A DNA stretch of 64,000 nt from Planococcus kocurii (GTDB taxonomy: Bacteria; Bacillota; Bacilli; Bacillales_A; Planococcaceae). The stretch covers positions 2,038,501-2,102,500 of the forward strand of contig NZ_CP013661.2 in NCBI RefSeq assembly GCF_001465835.2, read 5' to 3'. Of the stretch, positions 8,907 to 16,851 are shown piece by piece (position 1 is the stretch's first letter; every line of letters begins with the position of its first letter). The notes under the pieces are model-generated. The model did not search any database. It was not told the DNA's origin and worked only from the letters and a program-made list of their open reading frames with translations. Both the position numbers and the translations under genes were made by a program.

Positions 8907-9503
8907 CTAGAGTGATTGCTCCAATTCAACAGATCTTGCTAAATCTTTGTATCCATCAACGATGACATCTAGTTTTCCTGTCTGCGGGTCAATAACAAGA
9001 CCGTGTACGGGAATATCTTTAGGAATGAGTGGATGGTTTCGAACTAATTCGGTGTTCGCAGTTATGGAGTCAACGACGTCATCAAATCCGAACAACCATT
9101 TGTGCAGGTCAACACCCGCATATTCGATAGCAGAAAGAACCATCGGAGAAGTCACACCGCGATCGACCATCTTTTGCAGTGTTCCTTGTGGATTGCTTTG
9201 GCTCATGCCGCATCCATGATGTCCAATAATGTAAATCTCTTCAGCATTCAGTTCGTATACTGAAGTAACAATACTGCGCATAATGCTGCCGAACGCATGG
9301 CTAATAGTTCCGCCTGCATTTTTAATAATCTTGGCATCCCCATTGTGTATATCTAACGCTTTTGGAAGCAACTCAATTAAACGAGCGTCCATGCATGACA
9401 CGACAACCATTCGCTTTTGTGGCATTTTAGTAGTTTCATAAGGTACGTATTCTTTTTTTGCTACGAACTGGTCATTGTGCTCTAAAATTTCCTGTAGTAA
9501 CAT
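8907..9503 (-). CDS. Beta-class carbonic anhydrase (YtiB-like), in cyn context
   Basis: 198-residue beta-carbonic anhydrase. Zinc ligands C37, H95 (or H96) and C98 and the D39-R41 dyad are visible in VVVSCMDARL and IIGHHGCGM. It interconverts CO2 and bicarbonate. Overall sequence, including the NGDAKIIKNAGGTISHAFGSIMRS region and the closing HGLVIDPQTGKLDVIVDGY, is closest to B. subtilis YtiB rather than E. coli CynT. Position upstream of cyanase suggests it supplies the bicarbonate that cyanase consumes (inference). A very good AAGGAGGTT site precedes the ATG. It is divergent from an Lrp-type regulator. Confidence 0.88.
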   Translation of the reverse strand: MLLQEILEHNDQFVAKKEYVPYETTKMPQKRMVVVSCMDARLIELLPKALDIHNGDAKIIKNAGGTISHAFGSIMRSIVTSVYELNAEEIYIIGHHGCGMSQSNPQGTLQKMVDRGVTSPMVLSAIEYAGVDLHKWLFGFDDVVDSITANTELVRNHPLIPKDIPVHGLVIDPQTGKLDVIVDGYKDLARSVELEQSL

Positions 9504-9658
9504 TCATATAACCTCCTTTTGGTTTATATCTTATTTCTTTAGGAATGAACTAAATGTATATGGCTAAACAATTAGTGAAACAGGATATAAACCAAGTATA
9601 GATAGTCGTAGACAAAAGAAGAATAAGTTGGCGAATCGCTTTTTGACGTTCAACTTTC

Positions 9659-10093
9659 ATGATGAAAGGGTTGGGAATTATCATTGATCACATAGATTTT
9701 GAGATACTGGCATTATTAAAAGAAAACTCCAGAATACAGTGGAAAGAAATTGGACAAAAAGTACACATGACTGGGCAAGCTGTGGGAAATCGGATTCGAA
9801 GGTTGGAAGATATGGGGATTATTGAACAGTACACAATCGCCATAAATCGCGTAAAGCTAATACAGCCGATCACAGCATTTATCACGTTCTTCGTCGAAAC
9901 GACGGATCACAAAACCTTTCATGACTTTTTTAAAGCACAAGAGGCCATCTCTGAAGCGCACCGTACGAGCGGAGATGGCTGTTATTTATTGACTGGGCAT
10001 TTTGGTTCGAATGAAGAGCTGGAGATGTTCCTCGAACGTCTTTTAACATACGGAAATTATCGTATTAACTTATCAATAGGTAAAATTAAGTGA
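9659..10093 (+). CDS. Lrp/AsnC family transcriptional regulator
   Basis: About 144 residues: N-terminal AsnC-type winged helix (DFEILALLKENSRIQWKEIG, then VGNRIRRLEDMGII) and a C-terminal RAM domain (HRTSGDGCYLLTGHF) that usually binds amino acids or other small ligands. It is divergent from the carbonic anhydrase-cynS-cynX cluster with a 155-base shared promoter region, so it is a likely regulator of it; E. coli uses LysR-type CynR instead. The start is unclear: the ATG at 9659 has no convincing ribosome site and adds about six residues over typical family members. A perfect terminator follows. Confidence 0.8.
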   Translation: MMKGLGIIIDHIDFEILALLKENSRIQWKEIGQKVHMTGQAVGNRIRRLEDMGIIEQYTIAINRVKLIQPITAFITFFVETTDHKTFHDFFKAQEAISEAHRTSGDGCYLLTGHFGSNEELEMFLERLLTYGNYRINLSIGKIK

Positions 10094-10147
10094 CAGTTTA
10101 CCTTTATATGTTCACCTGTTCATAATGTAAAGTCATATCCAAATTAA

Positions 10148-10200
10148 AAACACCCCGGTCTAAGCACTTTTGATAAGTGCTTAGACCGGGGTGTTTGTTT
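10148..10200. terminator. Bidirectional terminator
   Basis: Twenty-base perfect arms (AACACCCCGGTCTAAGCAC and complement) around a 9-base loop, with T/A tracts on both sides. It separates the convergent Lrp regulator and nucleoside deaminase genes. Confidence 0.9.
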
Positions 10201-10202
10201 TT

Positions 10203-10688
10203 CTATGCTTTATTTGTACCATGTTTTTCGTTCCACAGTTTATAAGGGGCTAATCTTTCCGAATGATCAACTTGTGTCATCGGAAGGCGTCGCGCATCGG
10301 TGGATTTTGAGAACTCATCGTAAAAATTTTCTAACTCAAAATATTTTCGATCGTCACGGTAATAGGTTTTGTACTCTTCTCTAGTTGTGATGTAAGTGAC
10401 TTTTTGCGGGCTGCAATAATACATCGCGCCTAAACACATTGGACACGGACTGGCCAGTATGTAAATCTCGCAATCTGTTAAATGTTCAGTTCCGAGCTTT
10501 TTACAGGCGTCTTGAATAGCAAGAGTTTCTGCATGTGCAGTGGGATCATTTGTTTGCGCAACTTGGTTTGCGCGTTCAGCGATAATTTCATCCCCACGCG
10601 TAATGATACATGAAAAAGGTCTGCCGCCTTCTGCTACATTGTTATTGGCTAATTGAATGACTCGTTCAATAATATCCAAGTTATCCAT
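10203..10688 (-). CDS. Nucleobase deaminase, guanine deaminase GuaD-like
   Basis: 161-residue zinc-dependent CDA-fold deaminase. H52-A53-E54 supplies a zinc ligand and the proton shuttle; P81-C82-P83-M84-C85 supplies the two cysteine ligands. The TNDPTAHAE context and the swapped-looking C-terminal tail (LAPYKLWNEKH) resemble B. subtilis guanine deaminase GuaD, which turns guanine into xanthine. Close relatives act on cytosine or tRNA adenosine, so substrate is inferred. The GAGAGG site abuts the ATG at 10688 and is better spaced for an in-frame TTG at codon 4, so translation may begin at 10679. Confidence 0.78.
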   Translation of the reverse strand: MDNLDIIERVIQLANNNVAEGGRPFSCIITRGDEIIAERANQVAQTNDPTAHAETLAIQDACKKLGTEHLTDCEIYILASPCPMCLGAMYYCSPQKVTYITTREEYKTYYRDDRKYFELENFYDEFSKSTDARRLPMTQVDHSERLAPYKLWNEKHGTNKA

Positions 10689-11002
10689 CCTCTCAAAAGC
10701 AATTTCGTTCTTTTCAATACATCAACTATTCCCACCTCTCCAGTTCGTTAAACTTTTAACAATATTAAAAGTAAAAAAATGTTTTTTTAAAATGTTAATG
10801 TCGTATACTGTAAATGCAAGATAAAAACATATACTAATGAAGGTTTAATTTTGAAAAAATTGGCTATTGACTCGACTTTATGAGTGACCATTTCATGAGT
10901 GTGAAAGTACCTGCAACAACTTAAGTGCATGTAAGCGATAATAGCTGCAAGTAAAAGCTGTTTGTCGAAACAGGAAGTCTATAGACATCAAGGAGGAAAT
11001 GC
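10689..11002. other. Intergenic promoter region
   Basis: 314 AT-rich bases between the deaminase (-) and the hybrid kinase (+). A TATACT box near 10803 is a plausible -10 for rightward transcription. AAGGAGGAAATGC lies directly before the kinase ATG. No gene or RNA motif is recognised. Confidence 0.4.
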
Positions 11003-13861
11003 ATGAAGAATTCATTTGAAAAAGGGATTAGGTATAAATATTTGCGGTTAACATTTTCATCTGTCCTTGTTTGTTGCTTACTAATTATTGGGATTTACTT
11101 CTATATGAACAACCAACAACAAGAAAAACTAGACGAATTTACAGAACTCACAGAAAAACAAGAAACACTTAGAAGTCTTGTGCATTCATTAAATCAATTA
11201 TTTTTCCGAACTAGAGGATTTTATGCTTTTCAAAACGAACAAGAATTGATTATGTCATATACAGAGCTAGAGGATTTAAAAAAATCAATCGTTGACATGA
11301 ATGATCTATCAATTACGCGACAAGAAAAAGAGCGGCTTGTTGAGTTAAGTGATTTTGTTGGTACATTCGAAGAAGTAATCTTTCCTGCTGCAGTTGCTGC
11401 TGTTCGGAATAATGATTACGAAGAATTACGGAAGTTATCTCAAGGCGGTACGAACACTGCAGTAAATGAATTTGTAGCATTTTCTGAGGAATATCAAGCG
11501 GCTAATGAAAATACATTGAATAAATTAAACGAAGATATGCTCAAAGAAGCAGAAACTTTTTCGTTTGTCTTAATTCTTTTGTTTGTTCTTTTATTTATCG
11601 TCATTGTTTTTATTATTTTAAGAGCTTTAAACGATATTGTGAAGCCTATCGAAGGAATGCAAAAATCAATTGAAGGATTTGTGCAAGGAGAGGAAGTCGC
11701 CTACAAACCACTCGAACGCTCAGATGAACTAGGCGTTTTGTCTAAGACTTTCCATGAAATGATCAACACCATTCAAAAAAACCAAGAAGAGTTAACTTCT
11801 CAAAACCAAGTGTTGCTTTTAAACGAGACAGAATTACAAGAAAAACAAACGAAGCTCGGGGCATCTTTAAAAGAAACCGAGAAAACGAAAGAACGGTTGA
11901 TTCGATTTAATGAGCTAAATCATATTTTGTCTTTTACGTTGGATAAACAGAAGTTGATCAATGCAACGCTTGAATATTTTAATGATACGTATGAAGTTGA
12001 TACGGGAGTACTGTGGTTGCCTAAAACTGGTGAGTATACGTTAAAAGGATTTACAGCTATCATGTTCAAGCAATTTCAAGAAGAACGAATCAATTATTTG
12101 AAAGCTAGATTGAAAGATCGCCAATCGTTTACTGTAAAAAGAGAAGCGCAGCAAGAAAAAGGATTTACTGCTGATACTGTATATATCCATGATCTATATG
12201 CTTCAGTGAAAAACGAAGAAAATGATCATATTGCGTTAATTGGCTTATCGCGAGTAGGCAGAACTTTTTCAACTGAAGAAGAACAAGATATTAGTGGATT
12301 GTTAAACCGCATTCACTTAGCGATTGATCGCATTCAACTTTACGATGCGGCCATCCATGAGCGGACGCTAAATGAACGAATTATCAATAATATAAACGAA
12401 GGCATTCAATTTATTTCGAAAAATGGAGACATGGTGCAGCGCAACGACACCATGTGTACAATGCTAAATTGTGGCGAGGCACCACTGGATACTTCGATTA
12501 CTCAAGACATATGGATTAAGGGCATGTCTGATCAGACCACTGATTCTGAATCGATGTTTACGTTTTTAACTAACTGCATTCGCGAAACAGACCGAGAAGC
12601 CAATACATTCCAGTACACTGTAAAAGAACCGTATGAGCGCGTGATCGATGTTTACAGTACACCGGTCATTGTAGAAAATGAAAAAACCGGTACTATTTTT
12701 GTCCACCGAGACATTACGCGAGAACACGAAGTGGATAAAATGAAATCTGAGCTTGTCAGTACCGTGAGCCATGAGCTTCGAACACCATTGTCCAGTGTTC
12801 TCGGATTCACCGAGTTATTGCTTAACAAGCAACTCAAGCCAGAAAAACAAGAACGCTATTTAAAAACCATTTACAAAGAAGCGAAACGTTTAACTAACCT
12901 TATCAATGACTTTTTAGACTTGCAACGAATGGAGTCTGGAGACCAAGTCTATCGCATGGACAAAATTTCACTCAATGAAATCATCATCGAAACTGCTGAG
13001 AAATTCCGTACGCAAAAAGATCATTCAATTGTCTTTGTGGACGATGCTTCTGACGTGATTGTTGAAGGAGATCAAGAGCGTATTGCCCAGGTGTTGATGA
13101 ATTTAATCGGCAACGCTGTTAAGTTTTCACCACTTGGTGGTAAAGTGACCATTTCTATCAAAAACGATGCGAACAACTTGCGTGTATCGATAGAAGATGA
13201 AGGAATCGGTATTCCACCTGATGATATTCCAAAACTATTTTCTAAATTCCAGCGTATTGATAACAGCTCACGCCGAAAAATTGGTGGAACTGGTCTGGGT
13301 CTTGCAATTTGTCAGGAAATTATCCTTCAACACGACGGAAAAATTTGGATAGAATCGCAAGAAGGAATAGGATCAGTCATTCATTTTGAGTTGCCGCTTG
13401 TTTCTAAACTGCAAGGACACGCGACTCACGAAGGCGCAGAAGAAAATCCGCCAGTGATGATCGTAGAAGATGATATGAGTCTGACGCTCTTACTTTCTGA
13501 AGAACTAAAGGTCAACGGATTTAAAGTGATTTACCATACTTGTCCAAAAGCCGCCTTTGAAGAAGCAAAACGCACACCGCTAGTAGGAGCAGTTATCGAT
13601 ATTATGCTCGGTGAAGAAATGGATGGCTGGGACCTTGTCGACATGATGAAAGCGGATGATTTAACCAAAAACATCCCAATCGTCATTTCCTCTGCGCTAG
13701 ATCCTTCTTCTGATGCCAAGAAAATCAATAAAATTAGCCATTACTTAACAAAACCATACGCGCCAATTAACTTATCAAAAGTAATGAAAAAGCTATTGGC
13801 TGGTCAAGATGAAGACGGCGTTATTTTTTACGCTAGAAAAGATTATATTGATAACGAATAG
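11003..13861 (+). CDS. Membrane hybrid histidine kinase (HAMP-GAF-PAS-HisKA-HATPase-REC)
   Basis: 952 residues. Two membrane segments (about 15-35 and 187-207) frame an extracytoplasmic sensor of about 150 residues, followed by HAMP (208-262), coiled coil, a GAF-like domain (about 300-450), a PAS-like domain (about 455-565), HisKA with phospho-acceptor H590 in SHELRTPLSSV, an HATPase with GIGIPPDDIPKLF and GGTGLGL boxes, and a C-terminal receiver with acidic pocket D823-D824 and phospho-acceptor D866. A receiver fused to a kinase normally passes phosphate to an HPt domain; one is encoded in the convergent operon at 16848-18458. The signal is unknown. AAGGAGGAAATGC precedes the ATG. Confidence 0.9.
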   Translation: MKNSFEKGIRYKYLRLTFSSVLVCCLLIIGIYFYMNNQQQEKLDEFTELTEKQETLRSLVHSLNQLFFRTRGFYAFQNEQELIMSYTELEDLKKSIVDMNDLSITRQEKERLVELSDFVGTFEEVIFPAAVAAVRNNDYEELRKLSQGGTNTAVNEFVAFSEEYQAANENTLNKLNEDMLKEAETFSFVLILLFVLLFIVIVFIILRALNDIVKPIEGMQKSIEGFVQGEEVAYKPLERSDELGVLSKTFHEMINTIQKNQEELTSQNQVLLLNETELQEKQTKLGASLKETEKTKERLIRFNELNHILSFTLDKQKLINATLEYFNDTYEVDTGVLWLPKTGEYTLKGFTAIMFKQFQEERINYLKARLKDRQSFTVKREAQQEKGFTADTVYIHDLYASVKNEENDHIALIGLSRVGRTFSTEEEQDISGLLNRIHLAIDRIQLYDAAIHERTLNERIINNINEGIQFISKNGDMVQRNDTMCTMLNCGEAPLDTSITQDIWIKGMSDQTTDSESMFTFLTNCIRETDREANTFQYTVKEPYERVIDVYSTPVIVENEKTGTIFVHRDITREHEVDKMKSELVSTVSHELRTPLSSVLGFTELLLNKQLKPEKQERYLKTIYKEAKRLTNLINDFLDLQRMESGDQVYRMDKISLNEIIIETAEKFRTQKDHSIVFVDDASDVIVEGDQERIAQVLMNLIGNAVKFSPLGGKVTISIKNDANNLRVSIEDEGIGIPPDDIPKLFSKFQRIDNSSRRKIGGTGLGLAICQEIILQHDGKIWIESQEGIGSVIHFELPLVSKLQGHATHEGAEENPPVMIVEDDMSLTLLLSEELKVNGFKVIYHTCPKAAFEEAKRTPLVGAVIDIMLGEEMDGWDLVDMMKADDLTKNIPIVISSALDPSSDAKKINKISHYLTKPYAPINLSKVMKKLLAGQDEDGVIFYARKDYIDNE

Positions 13862-13985
13862 CGAGTGTGCAGGTTGTACGAAAGAAACCGATTTTTTGAT
13901 ACCGCTTCGCTTACGTGGATGCGCCGGCGCTAAGCAACCAGGTAGAATTTTCTATTTGGTTCGAAATTTTAAAAAGTAATTTCAC

Positions 13986-14024
13986 AAAAAACGAACAGGT
14001 CCTCAAAGGATCTGTTCGTTTTTT
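13986..14024. terminator. Bidirectional terminator
   Basis: AAAAACGAACAG...CTGTTCGTTTTTT with an inner TCCT/AGGA stem. It separates the convergent hybrid kinase and response regulator. Confidence 0.85.
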
Positions 14025-14025
14025 C

Positions 14026-14382
14026 TTATGAAGCTAATATGTTCTCGACAAGTGTGAGCAGTTCCATTGGGCTAAATGGTTTGGACATAAAATAATCCGC
14101 TCCTTTTGCTATCGCATTTTCCCGGTCCGCATCTTGTGCTTTAGCCGTCAGCATCAGCACTTTGGTGGTGTTATGATCGTTTCTTACTGCTTCTAATACT
14201 TCGAGGCCTGTTAAGTAAGGCATCATATAATCAAGAACAATCAAATCGTAATCGTTGTCTCTAATTTTTTGAAGCGCTTCTTTGCCATCTTCTGCTTCTT
14301 CAATATCAAAATCGTCTTCAAGTGTATCCGTAATGAGGATGCGCAAAATGTCTTCATCATCTGCTACTAATATTTTTTTCAA
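14026..14382 (-). CDS. Single-domain response regulator (CheY-like)
   Basis: 118 residues, a complete receiver with no output domain: acidic pocket D8-D9-E10, phospho-acceptor D51 in IVLDYMMP, T79 and K101. Such stand-alone receivers bind a partner or act as phosphate relays or sinks. It is the last gene of a four-gene minus-strand operon, 19 bases after the glycosyltransferase. The start is TTG at 14382 with AGGAGGT eight bases upstream. Its partner could be the hybrid kinase/HPt pathway next door or the glycosyltransferase machinery (inference). Confidence 0.88.
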   Translation of the reverse strand: MKKILVADDEDILRILITDTLEDDFDIEEAEDGKEALQKIRDNDYDLIVLDYMMPYLTGLEVLEAVRNDHNTTKVLMLTAKAQDADRENAIAKGADYFMSKPFSPMELLTLVENILAS

Positions 14383-14401
14383 CTAAGCTTACCTCCTAAA
14401 A

Positions 14402-15799
14402 TTAAGACGAAATTCCTTTGCGTTTCATATCGCCCCAATGCGCTTGTTTGCGAAAAGTGGCAAAAATGCCTTGAATTCTCCACAACACCATTAGCGGGCG
14501 GTACCAAAAAGCTTCTGTTAATGCCCAAAAATATAGGCGTACTAAATGAGACGTTTTTGGATATTTGTGGAGTGTTAATTCTTCTAATAAGACAGCTAAT
14601 GCCGAAATGAGAGAGCCATATAAAACTGTCACTAAGAACAGAATGCCGGCAATTTGTGGATCGACCAAAGAAAAGAAAAGGCCACCAACAATAATGAAAT
14701 AACCAAAAAATTCAAAGACTGCGCCGAGAAGTTCAACGAAAAGAAAATAAGGCATTGATACCAATCCAACTGCGCCATATTTAGGATTGAACATCATTTT
14801 TTTATGCGTCCATAAAGTTTCGAATAATCCGCGTTGCCATCGCACTCTTTGAGATCTAAGAACTTCAAGTGACTCCGGGGCTTCGGTCCAACAAACTGGA
14901 TCGGGAACGTATTCAATGCGCTGTTTGGATTTTTCTTCTCGTAAAAGTCGGTGCAGCCTGACGACCAGTTCCATGTCCTCACCGACTGTGTTTTTGTTGT
15001 ATCCGCCGGCTTGTATAACTCGTTCTTTGTTAAATACGCCAAAAGCGCCAGAGACGATAAGTAAAATGTTCAAATGGCTCAAAGCTAGTCTGCCGATTAA
15101 GAATGCGCGGAAGTACTCAATAATTTGCATAAGCACAACAGGATGCTTTGGAAGATCAATAATTTCTACTTTACTTCTCGAAATGGTGGAACCATTTGCA
15201 ATCCGCACCGATCCGCCGGTTACAATAACTTGTCCATCCGACTCGATAATGGGTTTCATCGTTTTAAGCAGTCCATCATTTTCTAAAATGGAATCGCCGT
15301 CAATCGCACAAAAATAGGAATAAGAGGACAGGTTAATGCCGGCATTTAGCGCATCTGCTTTTCCGCCATTGGCCTTCTTAATCAGGCGGATGTAAGGGAA
15401 TATGGAAGATTGATAGATTGCATCGATTTTTGCTGTTTGTATATGTGTACGAACAGCAAAAGGGATTTGAACCATGTTAAACTCTTGAATCATTCGTTCA
15501 GAGGTAGAATCTTTCGAACCATCGTCAATTACAATAACTTCTTTTTCGGGATATTCGAGTGCTAACAACGAACGTACTGTGCTAACGACACCTACCTCTT
15601 CATTGTAAGCGGGAACCAGTATAGAAACGGGGTACGTATACGGATTTTTCAAGATGTCTTCGGTTGACTCTCTACGGTCTAGCTTGCTCTCTTTTTTTAC
15701 TTTTCCGAATGCGAGCATGAAAAGACCTACATAACTTAAGCTTGAAAAAATCATGTAAAAAATAATTACATAGGCTAAAATTTCAAAAAACGTGTGCAT
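14402..15799 (-). CDS. Processive family 2 glycosyltransferase, membrane polysaccharide synthase
   Basis: 465 residues with a GT2 catalytic domain between an N-terminal membrane segment (about 5-30) and a C-terminal membrane bundle (about 335-410). The synthase signature D,D,D,QxxRW is intact: DDGS (92-95), DGD (167-169), GED (273-275) and QRVRW (317-321). It resembles PgaC/IcaA, hyaluronan and cellulose-type synthases that polymerise a nucleotide-sugar and push the chain across the membrane. No PilZ domain is present, so c-di-GMP control would need another protein. Its start overlaps the HEAT gene stop by one base (TAATG). Product identity is unknown; no deacetylase or export partner is adjacent. 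Confidence 0.88.
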   Translation of the reverse strand: MHTFFEILAYVIIFYMIFSSLSYVGLFMLAFGKVKKESKLDRRESTEDILKNPYTYPVSILVPAYNEEVGVVSTVRSLLALEYPEKEVIVIDDGSKDSTSERMIQEFNMVQIPFAVRTHIQTAKIDAIYQSSIFPYIRLIKKANGGKADALNAGINLSSYSYFCAIDGDSILENDGLLKTMKPIIESDGQVIVTGGSVRIANGSTISRSKVEIIDLPKHPVVLMQIIEYFRAFLIGRLALSHLNILLIVSGAFGVFNKERVIQAGGYNKNTVGEDMELVVRLHRLLREEKSKQRIEYVPDPVCWTEAPESLEVLRSQRVRWQRGLFETLWTHKKMMFNPKYGAVGLVSMPYFLFVELLGAVFEFFGYFIIVGGLFFSLVDPQIAGILFLVTVLYGSLISALAVLLEELTLHKYPKTSHLVRLYFWALTEAFWYRPLMVLWRIQGIFATFRKQAHWGDMKRKGISS

Positions 15800-16851
15800 T
15801 ACTTTTCACTTCCTAAAAGGAATGTTTCCCACTGAGCTGCCATGTCTCGAGCAAAGCGATCGGGGTGGTTAATAGCTAAATGGGTGAGTAAAATATCCCC
15901 ATCTGAAAACTGTGTCAAAGCTTCAGCTGATGAATAACGTACCCACCAAGTTGAATCGCCAAGTAGTTCACCAAGTATTTCTTTAAAGCGGGATAGCTGA
16001 AGTCTTCCCGCAATTCGAGAAGCGAACATGCGCTCTTGCCAAGAGGTAGAGTGAAAAAATGGCATTAATGAGCTTGGTGTCGTTATATATTGTAAACGTA
16101 AAATTGACTTTAAAACTTGAATTCGTATTTCGCTGTCTTGACTGTTTAATTCTTTCTCAATCAGAGGGAGAAATGCTGTTAATCCAGCCATTCCGATATA
16201 AGAAATCGCAGCATATTTCAATGTTTTATTCGCGTGATCAGCTTGTAGAGCAGCATGCAATGCTCTTTCTTGCGTACTCAATTCCATTCGCTTGAATACG
16301 TCAATGTACAAGCGAACAGGTGCATCGGGATATTTTGCTAACGCAGAAACAGTTTCCGACTCGTTTAACGAGGCTAAGGTTCGAATAAGTTGTTGCGTTT
16401 CTTGATCCAATCGAACCGATTTGTGAAGTTTTTCTTTAAGCAGTGGGGAGAGGGATTGCATATGAAAATCTTCGATAAAATACAATGTATTCATGCGAAT
16501 AGCCCAGCTCTTACGCTCGAGTTGCTTCGTATAACGTTCGGTCAAAAAATCTTCTGAAAGTTTTGCGACAAGGGGAGATGTGCTACTGCCTTTTGTAACA
16601 GAAACATAACCGTTTAATAAGTGTTCAAGAACTACTTCCTTATAGGAACTGCTGCGTAGTTCTTGACTAAACTTTTCATCAGAAGGGTCTAGCATATAGG
16701 TACTAAATGAATCGGTTAAGGCTTCATATTGCGCGTGGATAGCTTGTTCTTTCGTCCGTAAACGTTGTTTTCGCCAAGCTAAAATGAACAGAAGAACAAG
16801 TTGGCTAAGAAACAGTGCAGCAACGACAATCCATAGATAGTATATAGTCAA
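15799..16851 (-). CDS. Membrane-anchored HEAT-repeat protein
   Basis: 350 residues: one N-terminal membrane segment (about 4-26) followed by a long helical region. The C-terminal 150 residues show HEAT-like repeats, for example YIGMAGLTAFLPLIEKEL and ARDMAAQWETFL-type helices with WWVRYSSAEAL. HEAT arrays are protein-protein scaffolds. It overlaps the preceding diguanylate cyclase gene by four bases (TTGA, TTG start at 16851 with GAGGATG site) and the following glycosyltransferase by one, so the three are translationally coupled. A role as scaffold or regulator of the synthase is inference. Confidence 0.82.
   Translation of the reverse strand: MTIYYLWIVVAALFLSQLVLLFILAWRKQRLRTKEQAIHAQYEALTDSFSTYMLDPSDEKFSQELRSSSYKEVVLEHLLNGYVSVTKGSSTSPLVAKLSEDFLTERYTKQLERKSWAIRMNTLYFIEDFHMQSLSPLLKEKLHKSVRLDQETQQLIRTLASLNESETVSALAKYPDAPVRLYIDVFKRMELSTQERALHAALQADHANKTLKYAAISYIGMAGLTAFLPLIEKELNSQDSEIRIQVLKSILRLQYITTPSSLMPFFHSTSWQERMFASRIAGRLQLSRFKEILGELLGDSTWWVRYSSAEALTQFSDGDILLTHLAINHPDRFARDMAAQWETFLLGSEK

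Noticed and set aside
14026-14382. Chemotaxis CheY
   Set aside because: It is a plain receiver, but it sits in a glycosyltransferase operon with no chemotaxis or flagellar genes nearby.
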